From Tannerella sp. (lineage in GTDB: Bacteria; Bacteroidota; Bacteroidia; Bacteroidales; Tannerellaceae), in NCBI GenBank assembly GCA_031285565.1, contig JAITVY010000098.1, positions 122,956-186,955 of the forward strand: a stretch of DNA of 64,000 nucleotides, read 5' to 3'. Below, in pieces: positions 20,911-31,024 of this stretch. How positions within the stretch are numbered: position 1 is the stretch's first letter; each line of letters begins with the position of its first letter. The notes beneath the pieces are model-generated. The model saw nothing but the letters and a program-made list of their open reading frames with translations. It had not been told where the DNA came from and searched no databases. A program made the translations under genes and the position numbers.

Positions 20911-21160
20911 GCGTTGTTATCTTACATTTCTGCAAAAATATGAAAAACCCACGAGAACAGTCGTTTTCTTAAAAAAAATCCGCTGTTTTTAGATACTTTC
21001 TACTTATTTCCATTTTTTGTCACGGTTTTCTATCCCCTTTTACCTTTCTACAGAATTGAGACAGAATTAAAATACGATTTTATTATAATAAATTCAGAAA
21101 TATTTCGTTTATTTGCATTCGCTTATTTTTTAAACATATTAACAATAAAAAACTAATACC

Positions 21161-21520
21161 ATGAGCGTAAAATCTTATTTTTTAGCTGTATCGATTTGCT
21201 GCGTGCTCCCCTTTATGGCGCAGGGAGTCGATTTAGAGCCCGTCGATGAACCCAAACCACCCGTTAGAGCACAAGCCAGATCTATTTCTCCTGTTGTGAT
21301 TGAAACAGATTGCAGCATGATAACACTCTACTTTACACGCGATTTTGGCGAAGTATTCGTAATATTGCAACCGGCAGCTAAAAAAATAAACTATTTCTAC
21401 TCGGTTGACACCTCCATACAAGATCAGGCCGGATTCAACGTACCTGCCGGGAGCTATATCCTGACAGTCACCGATACTGCCGGAAATATAATCCAACAGG
21501 AAAGTATCATTATCCCTTAA
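21161..21520 (+). CDS. Small exported protein, DUF3244-like
   Basis: Signal peptide 'SYFLAVSICCVLPFMAQG'; beta-rich C-terminus 'PAGSYILTVTDTAGNIIQQESIIIP'; 18 nt upstream of a TPR gene. Confidence 0.6.
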   Translation: MSVKSYFLAVSICCVLPFMAQGVDLEPVDEPKPPVRAQARSISPVVIETDCSMITLYFTRDFGEVFVILQPAAKKINYFYSVDTSIQDQAGFNVPAGSYILTVTDTAGNIIQQESIIIP

Positions 21521-21538
21521 TATTCCCCATCAGTACCA

Positions 21539-23437
21539 ATGAATAAAATCCGTATATTAATAATCTTATGTGCAGGTATCCTTCTATGGAGCGCCTGCAC
21601 CACAGATTCTGACAAAAATAACCGCTTATCCGATGCAATAAAAACGGTTGATGACAATCCGAAGGAAGCCTTAGCGCTACTGGAAGGTCTTTCACCGGAG
21701 TTATATGATTACGATAAGGATCAGTATATGCAGTTTGTGGTTACACTGACACAAGCACGGTATATGGACTATCAGAATATTACGGTTGATTCATTGATAT
21801 TGGATGCTGAACGCTATTTTGCACGGAGCAATAACTACGAAATGGCGGCACGTGCCAGCTATTATGCAGCCATCTACTGGTATGAGGAGGAAGCCAATGA
21901 TAAAGCTGTGGAATACTGGCTAGCTGCCTTTTCTTTTGCCGAACAGGCAGGCAATAATCCGTTTCTATTTAAAAGCGCTTATGCCTTAGGCAGGTCTTAT
22001 TATAATCAAGAGCAATGGGAAGATGCTCTGCCTTACTATAAGAAAGCTCTGACATTTTATGATGACCAGGCGGATCTCGAAGATTATAAACTCGACATAA
22101 TAAATGCACTTGGACACATCTATCGACAGCTACAAGATCCGGAACAAGCCTACCGGTATTTTGATGATGGATTGAAAGCGGCTAAAAGCCTGAACGATAT
22201 AACGTATGAAGCCCGATCCCTTAGAAATATAGGGCTTATTCATTATGACAAAGGAGAATACCGGCAGGCAAAAGAATATTTTGATCTGGCGCTTTCGAAA
22301 CAACCCGAACCAGGAGACATGATACGATTCTATTTAAGTTATGCCAGGTTGTACCGGGCTATGAATCTTCCGGATTCAACCCGCTATTATTTAAATACAA
22401 TTGAAGACCAAGTCCAAGAAATTACCTATCCCAGCACCCGTAGGGATATTTATAAAGAGCTGGCAACCTATTATAAAGTAAATCAGGGAGATGTAAATAA
22501 AGTAGCACACTATTCGCAATTAGCCCACACAGAAGATTTACGTATAAAAAAGAGCCAAACCGAGAAAAAAATAAAAGCAATCAATCAGCAACTCGAACAA
22601 CTAAAACAGGAAAAACAAACAGAATGGCGAACCTATCGCCGGATATTTGATTATGGGCTGATTGCCTTGTGCTTATTGATATCTTTGCTGATTATTCTTG
22701 AGGCTAACAAACAGAAGCTAAAAGAGAAATACACACAAATTAAAGAAAAGTATATACAAAGCCAAAAAGAGTATACGCAAATAAAAGAAGAACATACACA
22801 AATAAAAGATAAATATATAAAAACAAATGCGGAGTATACGCAGGCAAAAGAGGAGTATATACAAATAAAAGAAAAATATTTACAAGCAGAAAAGGAATAT
22901 ACGCAAATAAAAGAAGAATATACACAGACAAAAAATAAATACCTACTAACAGATTGGGAAAATGAACTGGCCAAAGAGGAATATGAAAAAACAAAAGAAA
23001 AATATTACCGAATTAGTAACCATCATTATAATCTAAAATTAGAGCACTTGTATCTTTCGGATGCCGGCCTGAAAAGCATTGCCAAAAGCATTGACGATCT
23101 GTATGAGAAGAAACTGGCGTATGCCGGTTCTCTGGTCTGGGAGCAGCTGCTGATGCTTCGCGAAAGGTTTAGCGACCAATATGCAGGATATGCAAAAATA
23201 AAATTAGCAAAACTGGATAACGGTGAAGCAGCTTTACTTAAACTTACGCCCGGATATTTGGCAATTATACAACTCTCCAGCATGAAATATCCGGAAGAAG
23301 AAATCGCCCGGATGCTGGGGTATAAAGATGGTGCAAAAGAGTCTCTAAAGCTTCACAAAAAACGAATCCACCGGATACTTACCAAGGCCGGAATGACGGA
23401 TAAAGATATAGAGAATTTATTACCAAAGAAGAGATAA
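21539..23437 (+). CDS. TPR lipoprotein with one TM helix, long heptad-repeat coiled coil and C-terminal HTH-like segment (putative membrane-anchored regulator)
   Basis: Lipobox 'ILLWSACTTD'; TPR pairs (e.g. 'EDALPYYKKALTFYDDQ', 'GEYRQAKEYFDLALSK'); TM 'YGLIALCLLISLLIILEA'; heptads; C-terminal 'YPEEEIARMLGYKDGAKESLKLHKKRIHRILTKAGM'. Confidence 0.8.
   Translation: MNKIRILIILCAGILLWSACTTDSDKNNRLSDAIKTVDDNPKEALALLEGLSPELYDYDKDQYMQFVVTLTQARYMDYQNITVDSLILDAERYFARSNNYEMAARASYYAAIYWYEEEANDKAVEYWLAAFSFAEQAGNNPFLFKSAYALGRSYYNQEQWEDALPYYKKALTFYDDQADLEDYKLDIINALGHIYRQLQDPEQAYRYFDDGLKAAKSLNDITYEARSLRNIGLIHYDKGEYRQAKEYFDLALSKQPEPGDMIRFYLSYARLYRAMNLPDSTRYYLNTIEDQVQEITYPSTRRDIYKELATYYKVNQGDVNKVAHYSQLAHTEDLRIKKSQTEKKIKAINQQLEQLKQEKQTEWRTYRRIFDYGLIALCLLISLLIILEANKQKLKEKYTQIKEKYIQSQKEYTQIKEEHTQIKDKYIKTNAEYTQAKEEYIQIKEKYLQAEKEYTQIKEEYTQTKNKYLLTDWENELAKEEYEKTKEKYYRISNHHYNLKLEHLYLSDAGLKSIAKSIDDLYEKKLAYAGSLVWEQLLMLRERFSDQYAGYAKIKLAKLDNGEAALLKLTPGYLAIIQLSSMKYPEEEIARMLGYKDGAKESLKLHKKRIHRILTKAGMTDKDIENLLPKKR
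22721..23014 (+). repeat. In-frame 21-nt (7-aa) tandem repeat, about 14 units of KExYxQx
   Basis: KEKYTQI KEKYIQS QKEYTQI KEEHTQI KDKYIKT NAEYTQA KEEYIQI KEKYLQA EKEYTQI KEEYTQT KNKYLLT DWENELA KEEYEKT KEKYYRI. Confidence 0.95.
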
Positions 23438-23443
23438 AGGGTA

Positions 23444-25639
23444 CTACATCACCGTTACCTCATCAAGAAAGAACCATGCAGGATATCCTACCCCGTAATG
23501 CCAGGAAGGACATGTGATGACGCCTTTCACATCGACTTTGATATAACGTGTGCGAACCGGCGCTTCAGATTCACATTTTACACCTACGAATTTCACCTGC
23601 GGCGAACGGTCTTCCTCCAGCTCTTTCACGCCAAAAGACCGGTATTCTTTATTATCGGAAGAAATGGAATATGAAACCTTTTTAGGCAATAATATCCAGG
23701 CTCCTAACTGATGCAGGAAATCGGCTTCGATAGATGATATCTCTTTTTCTTCACCCATATCCAACACAAAGGAACCATCGGAGCCGGACCAGCCGACCCA
23801 ACTTTCCACAAAGGTAGTGCCACCGAACAATTCGTCTGTTAATGCGGTCTCGCCCAACTTTTTATATTTTTCAGCGGGCTCGATACCCCAGATTACACTG
23901 GCTCCTTTTGCCAGATTCCGGGTTCGGCCGGGAAGATAGCGTTCCCTGTATAGTTTACAATAATCGGCCGGAGAGTTATTCCGCTCGTTCAATGTCGGCA
24001 CTTCATATTCCGCCGTACGCAGTTCAAACAAGTCCAGCTTTTTGCGGATAGCATCAGCGTCTCCCCCATCCATCGTGCGGGCAATTTCCAGTTCCGAATA
24101 TTGGATAGGCAAACGGCTCCTGCGTACCCTCATTAGTAAAATGTCATCACCGGCAACAGCTTCTTCCGCCTGATCAAACAATTCATTATAACGTTTCAGG
24201 CAATTAGTATTCAGCATACCGTCTTTATGCGACACGGGAGAATCATAAATCCATAAGTCGACATGGCTGGCAAGCAATCCTCCTTCCAACAACTTTTCGT
24301 ACTGGTAGAGATAAGGAGCAGCAGCCCCATAATATCCATCCATAAAAGAACGCATCAGAGAATCAGCATTCAGATATGGATTCCACATAAGTTTACTAAC
24401 CATATAGGTACGCATCTCCGCAAAATCACCACCCTTAGAGCTGGCTATCTGAGAGAAATGCATTGTAGCATTATGCTCTTTAAACAATTGGATATTTTTC
24501 TGAAGAATCGGAAAGTTTGGAAACGGAGCTACATAATTATCAAAATTAATTCCATAATCCCATATAAAGATATTATTGGAGATTACCGACCAGCCTTCCA
24601 ATGCTTTCATAAAATCGCGTCCCGACGCATTATCCGTCAAAGGCACTTCACGCTTGCAATCAATATCGCATAACATGATGTTCACATTCGGAAGCGGCTT
24701 TATATGTTTAGGCGGATGCATCGAGTAGAGGTATGCCAGGGTAGAAAATTCTTTATCGGGAAAACGTTCCGCCAGTTTATTCAAAAAGTATATTATACTT
24801 CCCGAAGGACCACCTTCCTGATCATCCAGCGCTTTACAATCGGGACAGGTACAGTTGGTATGGTTTCCGTCGTTCTGACTGACGGAAATCACATTCCTTC
24901 CCGGATTGGCTTTGAATATGGAATCAATCTTTTGTGAAACGATTTCGAAGACCTCCGGATTTGTCAGGCACCACTGGCTGGCATTACCCGGACGGCGTTC
25001 GCCGTTGATAAAAGAATAGTATTCCGGATGGGCTTTCCCATATACATCCGAAGGTAATATTTTATCAAACGTATGCACCCATAATCCTCCGGCAAAAACT
25101 TCCTGAGGAGACTCCAGACGAAACCAGTCCTTATAGATGGGGTCTTCCCGCATTGCATAATTCTGGCTTTGGCGGTACCGGAAAGCCGGATTTTCGGCAT
25201 GGTTCATTTCCGGTAGTATAATGGTGGATTGCGGGGTCAGCGAATATTCGTTCGATCCATAATAAGAAACGCCCAGATAGTTTTCCAACAAAGTTACCAC
25301 ACCGTAAATGCTACCTTTGTCGCCACCACTGCTGATATATAAAATCCCTTTATCTGTCTGAAGACGAAATCCGTCTTCCGTTAAACCAGAGACATCACCC
25401 CTACCTATAGCCATATCCCCTTTTCGCAACGTCCCGGATGTCTCAACAGGTAGCATTGCACCACTTATCCGGTTGACAAAATCCTGCAACAGTTCGGCTG
25501 CCTGCCGGTCTACCGGACTATCCTTATCAATAACTATACGTGAGTTAGCTTTTCCGTTTGTAACAACATTTACCTGTGCATTCACCTGTACAAACAGCGC
25601 AGCACAACATAAAAAGACTGATAATATTCCTCTTCTCAT
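23444..25639 (-). CDS. DUF4838 domain protein with C-terminal F5/8 type C (discoidin-like) domain; probable secreted glycan-active protein
   Basis: 'DRQAAELLQDFVNRISGAMLPV', 'GSIYGVVTLLENYLGVSYYGSNEY', 'ISVSQNDGNHTNCTCPDCKALDDQEGGPSGSIIYFLNKLAE'. Start likely at internal MRRGILSVF (25639), giving a signal peptide. Confidence 0.85.
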   Translation of the reverse strand: MRRGILSVFLCCAALFVQVNAQVNVVTNGKANSRIVIDKDSPVDRQAAELLQDFVNRISGAMLPVETSGTLRKGDMAIGRGDVSGLTEDGFRLQTDKGILYISSGGDKGSIYGVVTLLENYLGVSYYGSNEYSLTPQSTIILPEMNHAENPAFRYRQSQNYAMREDPIYKDWFRLESPQEVFAGGLWVHTFDKILPSDVYGKAHPEYYSFINGERRPGNASQWCLTNPEVFEIVSQKIDSIFKANPGRNVISVSQNDGNHTNCTCPDCKALDDQEGGPSGSIIYFLNKLAERFPDKEFSTLAYLYSMHPPKHIKPLPNVNIMLCDIDCKREVPLTDNASGRDFMKALEGWSVISNNIFIWDYGINFDNYVAPFPNFPILQKNIQLFKEHNATMHFSQIASSKGGDFAEMRTYMVSKLMWNPYLNADSLMRSFMDGYYGAAAPYLYQYEKLLEGGLLASHVDLWIYDSPVSHKDGMLNTNCLKRYNELFDQAEEAVAGDDILLMRVRRSRLPIQYSELEIARTMDGGDADAIRKKLDLFELRTAEYEVPTLNERNNSPADYCKLYRERYLPGRTRNLAKGASVIWGIEPAEKYKKLGETALTDELFGGTTFVESWVGWSGSDGSFVLDMGEEKEISSIEADFLHQLGAWILLPKKVSYSISSDNKEYRSFGVKELEEDRSPQVKFVGVKCESEAPVRTRYIKVDVKGVITCPSWHYGVGYPAWFFLDEVTVM

Positions 25640-25697
25640 ACAATTCTCCCCTTTTACAAAAATATTTCTAACAAAGTTAATCATTTATTCCAAAAAA

Positions 25698-25730
25698 AGC
25701 AGTCAGCAGCAAGTAGTTGGTAGTTAGCAG
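25698..25730. repeat. Copy d of the dispersed low-complexity intergenic repeat
   Basis: AGCAGTCAGCAGCAAGTAGTTGGTAGTTAGCAG, about 26/33 match to copy a. Confidence 0.5.
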
Positions 25731-25802
25731 AATCAATTATTAATTCGTTTTACCATTAAATGTAAACTTTGAACATTGAACTTTCTTGATTATGGATTCG
25801 CA

Positions 25803-27074
25803 TTATTTATTATAATGTTTAATCAAATGAAAGCCGATCCGGCAATACAGACATTTCTTCTTCTCACAATATTCCCTCCGCAACTGAATAAGAGCCTGCG
25901 TATCGTAAGCGCTCTTAGCCACTATTCCGGCATCCGAGAAACTCTTGACAATACTATTTTGCTCCGGTGGAATATGTTCCAGCATCTCCAACGCCTTTGT
26001 ACAATACCCGGGTTGTTGTTTCTTTTTTCCGTATGCGAATAAAATCGGGACAACCGTATTTATCAACACGACAGATGTTGCATTCAGCCCAATAGTCTTT
26101 TTACGTTGAGACGAGGAATTCTGAAAATGATAATGTGTATCCCAGTACTCCGACAAAGAAACATTGAAACTGTTCTTTAATGTATCTAATTGATTATCCT
26201 CTAATATCTTCGAAAAAAGTGCATCATTATTAATCCAGACAGCTGCCAGCTGTGCCAACCGGATATGCGGAAAATTAACCGGACGATTCCGCAGTTTCTT
26301 AAACAAAAAACCATCCAACGGCTTTAAATCATACTTCTTTTGTAAAAACCGGTATTCACGTTGCAACAATTGACAATAAGGATCATCATTCTCTTCGAAA
26401 AGTAATCCCGCCTGTCCAAACAGCAATGCTTCAATCTGTACACTATTACCACGCTGTTTTTGTATATATTTAAAAGGCAAACTCCGTGCCAACCATTCAA
26501 AAGCATCACTATTGGTTCCGAATCCGAAATTGCGGGTCAACGTAATATAAAACACCTCATTCCAATCACCATTATAGCGTGCCAGAAGAGACAAAATATC
26601 ATCCGTCTTCCGCTCCAGTCTCTCCGTAAGCAAAGCGCTAATCCAGGATGACAGATGTAACGAATCAATATCATGTATACGATCGGCACACGATAGGGCA
26701 GAATCTCTCGATAATAACCATTCAATATTTTCTTTTACTTCCGGCGGCACACGAATAATCGCCTGCGGTATTACGTCACCGTTCGTACGGCATATTTGGG
26801 AGTCGTTATCTTCAACAATATGCAAAATAACAGAATTATAGGAAAGATCATGATGATGGTTATGTTTATACCAATCCGATGCTTTCAGATGAATCTCCAC
26901 ATTTCCGGCCCATACATTTCCTTCAATACGTATTTTAGCATTAAAAAAATCAGGACCTGCATCTGTATTCTGAATTCCGGGATCAAGCACTGTTACAGGA
27001 ATACCATCCACCGTGCACAAATCTGTATTGGAGTATAAACGGTATTTCCATACATATTGCAATAAACGTTCCAT
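25803..27074 (-). CDS. DUF2851 family protein
   Basis: 'LLQYVWKYRLYSN...TVLDPGIQNTDAGPDFFNAKIRIEGNVWAGNVEIHLKASDWYKHNHHHDLSYNSVILHIVEDND' hallmark. Confidence 0.92.
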   Translation of the reverse strand: MERLLQYVWKYRLYSNTDLCTVDGIPVTVLDPGIQNTDAGPDFFNAKIRIEGNVWAGNVEIHLKASDWYKHNHHHDLSYNSVILHIVEDNDSQICRTNGDVIPQAIIRVPPEVKENIEWLLSRDSALSCADRIHDIDSLHLSSWISALLTERLERKTDDILSLLARYNGDWNEVFYITLTRNFGFGTNSDAFEWLARSLPFKYIQKQRGNSVQIEALLFGQAGLLFEENDDPYCQLLQREYRFLQKKYDLKPLDGFLFKKLRNRPVNFPHIRLAQLAAVWINNDALFSKILEDNQLDTLKNSFNVSLSEYWDTHYHFQNSSSQRKKTIGLNATSVVLINTVVPILFAYGKKKQQPGYCTKALEMLEHIPPEQNSIVKSFSDAGIVAKSAYDTQALIQLRREYCEKKKCLYCRIGFHLIKHYNK

Positions 27075-27317
27075 TTTTTTTATGTATCCTTTAATGGTTT
27101 ATATCTCAAATCTAACACAAATTCTTTATATTTGCACTTTTAAGTCAAACAATTTACTAAAAAAACAGAAATTATAAACACAAGCCGGATGAAACGAAGC
27201 ACATAAAATTAGTGGTTAGTGATTAATGATAAGTGATTAATTAATCGTTTACCACTAACCATTAATCACTTATAAAGTTCGTTCCATACATCCTTGTTTA
27301 AAAGTAAATATCATCGC

Positions 27318-28037
27318 ATGAAAATAGCACTTATCGGTTACGGAAAGATGGGTAAAACCATCGAACAATTAGCATTAGAGAGAGGACACGAGATTGTGTC
27401 GATTATTGATATCGATAACCCAAATGATTTTCAGTCGGAAGCTTTTAAAAGCGCAGATGTAGCCATTGAATTTTCGGCTCCCACAGCAGCTTTTGATAAC
27501 TACATGAAATGTTTCGCAGCAAACGTACCGGTTGTTGCCGGAACTACCGGTTGGCTGGAGCGTATGGACGAAATAAAAACGATCTGTAAAAAAGAAGGGA
27601 AAACATTTTTTTATGCGTCTAATTATAGCATCGGCGTAAATGTCTTTTTTGCTGTGAATAAATATTTAGCAAAAATAATGAACCAATTTCCGGCTTACGA
27701 TGTTTGTATGTCGGAAACACATCATATCCATAAATTAGATGCTCCAAGCGGAACAGCTATTACATTAGCAGAAGATATCATTGAACAGATCGACCATAAA
27801 AATCAATGGCGCCTCAAACAGGATGCCGGGCAACCAACCGACCTGGTTATTGAAGACATCCGCGAAGGAGAAGTTCCGGGCATTCATGAAGTTCATTATG
27901 AATCGGATGTGGACTATATCCACATTAAACATAGTGCCAAAAGTCGTGCCGGCTTTGCTATAGGCGCTGTAATTGCAGCAGAATTTACAGCCGGAAAAAA
28001 AGGCTTTTTAAGCATGAATGATTTACTGAAGTTTTAA
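27318..28037 (+). CDS. dapB: 4-hydroxy-tetrahydrodipicolinate reductase
   Basis: 'MKIALIGYGKMGKTIEQLA', 'VAGTTGWLERMDEI', 'ASNYSIGVNVFFAVNKYLAKIM', 'ETHHIHKLDAPSGTAITLAE'. Start set to internal ATG 27318. Confidence 0.96.
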   Translation: MKIALIGYGKMGKTIEQLALERGHEIVSIIDIDNPNDFQSEAFKSADVAIEFSAPTAAFDNYMKCFAANVPVVAGTTGWLERMDEIKTICKKEGKTFFYASNYSIGVNVFFAVNKYLAKIMNQFPAYDVCMSETHHIHKLDAPSGTAITLAEDIIEQIDHKNQWRLKQDAGQPTDLVIEDIREGEVPGIHEVHYESDVDYIHIKHSAKSRAGFAIGAVIAAEFTAGKKGFLSMNDLLKF

Positions 28038-28053
28038 TACAAAACATATATAA

Positions 28054-29451
28054 ATGAAACCTATTACAAAGAGACAATGGATTAATTTTAGCATTTGGGC
28101 TGTTCTTTATATTCTATTCTGCATTTGGATGGAAAACCTATGGCTATTATTAGGTCTGATCGTAATCGTAGATATCTTTCTGACGAAATTTATCCCCTGG
28201 GGAGGGTGGAAAAAAGCAAAAAATCCGAAAGTCCGTGAAGCATTGGAATGGGTGGACGACATTCTGTTTGCACTCATTGCGGTGTATTTTATTAATCTGT
28301 TTGTTTTTCAAAACTACCAGATCCCCAGTTCTTCGCTCGAGAAAACATTACTTGTCGGAGATTATCTGTTTGTCAGCAAACTAAGTTACGGACCAAGGGT
28401 TCCCAATACCCCTTTATCATTTCCGTTAGTACAAAATACTTTCCCGATATTAAATACGAAATCATATTTCGAATGGCCGGAATGGGGGTACAAACGTGTA
28501 AAAGGAACAGGTACGGTTAAAAGAAACGACATAGTTGTCTTTAATTTTCCTGCAGGTGATACTGTCGCACTAAAAGTACAAAACCCGGACTACTATTCAT
28601 TGGTCGAAAGATTTGGACGGGAAGCTATTTATGCTAATAAACAGGAATTTGGGGAAGTAATCTATCGCCCGGTCGATAAACGAGAGAATTATGTAAAACG
28701 TTGTGTCGGAATGCCCGGAGATTCATTATCACTCCGCGACAACCAGGTTTATATCAATGGGGAAAAGGCTGTAAATCCCGAATTTATGCAGTTGAATTAT
28801 TTTATTGAGACCGATGGTTCTATCATAACAGAAGAGCAATTCCGCCAGATGGACATAAGTAAAAGTGACCGGAAACTTTTAACTTCGGATGCAGGAAATA
28901 ATGGAGCACTTGCTTACCTGGGATTCAAACCGAAAAGTGACGGATCTTTCAATCCCGTTTACCATCTCCCTTTAACAAATAAAGCGCTGGAATATTTGAG
29001 AAAACTGCCTGGAATTACGCAAATTCGTATTGAACCGGATATGACAGACGATTCAACCTATCCGGTCGGATACAGAACAGGTTGGACACGTGATAATTTC
29101 GGTCCGCTGTGGATACCCCGGAAAGGAGCAACCATTCAGTTGGATGAACGCAATCTTGCACTTTACAGCCGTTGCATTCGTAACTACGAAAACAACACGC
29201 TTGAAATAAAAAACAGCCAGATACTAATTAACGGAAAACCGGAAACAACATATACGTTCAAATACGATTACTATTTTATGATGGGAGATAACCGTCATAA
29301 TAGCGCCGACAGTCGCTCATGGGGATTTGTCCCGGAAGACCATGTGGTTGGAAAACCAATTCTGATATGGCTTTCACTGGATAAAGACAGGAGCCTGTTT
29401 AATGGTGGCATCCGTTGGAGCCGTATGTTCCGGATGGTACATACAGATTAA
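28054..29451 (+). CDS. lepB: Signal peptidase I (catalytically complete copy)
   Basis: Ser box '[25 protein letters not shown]'; Lys box '[15 protein letters not shown]'; '[26 protein letters not shown]'. Confidence 0.95.
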   Translation: MKPITKRQWINFSIWAVLYILFCIWMENLWLLLGLIVIVDIFLTKFIPWGGWKKAKNPKVREALEWVDDILFALIAVYFINLFVFQNYQIPSSSLEKTLLVGDYLFVSKLSYGPRVPNTPLSFPLVQNTFPILNTKSYFEWPEWGYKRVKGTGTVKRNDIVVFNFPAGDTVALKVQNPDYYSLVERFGREAIYANKQEFGEVIYRPVDKRENYVKRCVGMPGDSLSLRDNQVYINGEKAVNPEFMQLNYFIETDGSIITEEQFRQMDISKSDRKLLTSDAGNNGALAYLGFKPKSDGSFNPVYHLPLTNKALEYLRKLPGITQIRIEPDMTDDSTYPVGYRTGWTRDNFGPLWIPRKGATIQLDERNLALYSRCIRNYENNTLEIKNSQILINGKPETTYTFKYDYYFMMGDNRHNSADSRSWGFVPEDHVVGKPILIWLSLDKDRSLFNGGIRWSRMFRMVHTD

Positions 29452-29460
29452 TAATATGGG

Positions 29461-30306
29461 ATGAAACGCCTGTTACAATATCTTCTGTGTTTCTTAATAG
29501 CTATTCTGATCGTAATCGGAACACGTATGTTTTGCATAAGTTCATATCGTCTTTCGACAGATTCTATGAAAGAAACATTGCAGAAAGGAGACTTCGTACT
29601 GGTGAACAAAATGAAAAATAATGAGAACAATCCCGGGAGGAACCGGGTTGTTCTGTTTAAAAGCCCCCTTCCAAAAGATAAAGAATCCTCTCCCCTATTC
29701 CTTAGCCGTTGCATCGGAATGCCCGGAGACACAATACGGATTTCACGTGAAGGATATCAGTTAAACGGCAAATTATTATCAAACTCACCTGTAAAAGAAA
29801 ATTCGTACCGGATTCAGAAAGATATCAAACAACCCTTGTTAAGCGTTCTGCATAAACTTGAAATTCCTTATCGCGATACGGCCGAAGATTCGTTAAGCTT
29901 AACCATTCGCCTCACCCCTAAAGAGGAAATAATACTTCGCGAACATCTACCTGAAATATTTCAGATGCAGTTGGTTCCTGAAGATGAATGGAACTATACA
30001 TTCGTCATACCTATAAAAAATCACTCATATCCGGCAGATTCGGCTGCACTAATTCTATATAAGGATGCCATTCTGACTGAAACAAATGGAAATGTATCAT
30101 TTCAGAATGGAAAAATAATTCAGAACGGAAAAGAAGCAGAGAAGTTCTCCTTTCAACAAAATTACTATTGGATGCTATCCGAGAACGAAGATGAAGCGGT
30201 TGATTCACGTCATTTAGGACTCATCCCTGAAAGTTCAATTATTGGAAACGTGTGGTTCTGCTGGTACAGCAATGACAGAGGCCGTCTTTTTAAACATATC
30301 AACTAA
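29461..30306 (+). CDS. Signal peptidase I-like protein with degenerate catalytic boxes
   Basis: 'STDSMKETLQKGDFVLVNKM' keeps Ser; Lys box reads 'FLSRCIGMPGDTI'; GDNR box reads 'MLSENEDEAVDSRHLGLIPESSIIG'. Confidence 0.88.
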   Translation: MKRLLQYLLCFLIAILIVIGTRMFCISSYRLSTDSMKETLQKGDFVLVNKMKNNENNPGRNRVVLFKSPLPKDKESSPLFLSRCIGMPGDTIRISREGYQLNGKLLSNSPVKENSYRIQKDIKQPLLSVLHKLEIPYRDTAEDSLSLTIRLTPKEEIILREHLPEIFQMQLVPEDEWNYTFVIPIKNHSYPADSAALILYKDAILTETNGNVSFQNGKIIQNGKEAEKFSFQQNYYWMLSENEDEAVDSRHLGLIPESSIIGNVWFCWYSNDRGRLFKHIN

Positions 30307-30926
30307 TGGCGACCGTATATCTCTCATCAGCCTATCTGGCTCCTGTTCAATATTATTGCAAATTGTTTTCTTATGAATCGGTAGTGATTGAAACTGCAGA
30401 GAACTACCTGAAACAAACATACCGGAACAGATGCCTGATTGCAACCGCAAATGGAACACAAGCGCTATCCATCCCGATTGAAAAGCCCTCAACAGAAAAA
30501 TGCCTTACAAAGGATATACGCATCTCTGATCACGGACAATGGCGGCATTTACATTGGCATGCACTGATATCAGGGTATGGCACAAGTCCGTTTTTCGAAT
30601 ACTATCAGGATGATTTTGCTCCATTCTATGAACAGAAATTTGATTATCTGTTCGATTTCAACGAGCAGTTAATGATTATGATATGTAGATTGGTAGACAT
30701 TCAACCTAATATTACTTATTCATCACAATACGAAGAAATTGCTGAGAATGATTTCCGCGAACAAATCCGGCCCAAACATCCGATAGCGGATCCCAAATTC
30801 GCCCCCAAACCTTATTACCAGGTTTTTCAGGAGAAACATGGTTTTATGCCGAACCTCAGTATAATCGATCTACTCTTCAACATGGGACCCGAATCATTAC
30901 TTGTATTACGGGATTCTATTAATTGA
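30306..30926 (+). CDS. WbqC family protein
   Basis: 'LSSAYLAPVQYYCKLFSYESVVIETAENYLKQTYRNRCLIATANGTQALSIPIEK' typical; TAATG 1-nt overlap with the upstream gene. Confidence 0.93.
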   Translation: MATVYLSSAYLAPVQYYCKLFSYESVVIETAENYLKQTYRNRCLIATANGTQALSIPIEKPSTEKCLTKDIRISDHGQWRHLHWHALISGYGTSPFFEYYQDDFAPFYEQKFDYLFDFNEQLMIMICRLVDIQPNITYSSQYEEIAENDFREQIRPKHPIADPKFAPKPYYQVFQEKHGFMPNLSIIDLLFNMGPESLLVLRDSIN

Positions 30927-30976
30927 AACATACTTGATTTTCTCCCCGGTTTATTTTCCGACAAGCCTGTTTTCAT

Positions 30977-30984
30977 TATATTTG
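30977..30984 (+). promoter_or_regulatory. Bacteroidetes -7 element (TATATTTG) upstream of the GH29 gene
   Basis: TATATTTG matches TAnnTTTG, about 40 nt before ATG 31025; the -33 element is not clear. Confidence 0.5.
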
Positions 30985-31024
30985 CATATAAAAAACAATC
31001 CGGATATAATTTATAAATTAAAAT

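Noticed and set aside
22651-22994. Two Tyr/Phe/Ser-rich minus-strand ORFs (CVYSSFICVYSF...)
   Set aside because: Antisense of the in-frame heptad repeat; they simply mirror its 21-nt periodicity.
22721-23014. Possible CRISPR-like or VNTR array
   Set aside because: No spacers; the period is exactly 21 nt in frame and encodes coiled-coil heptads.
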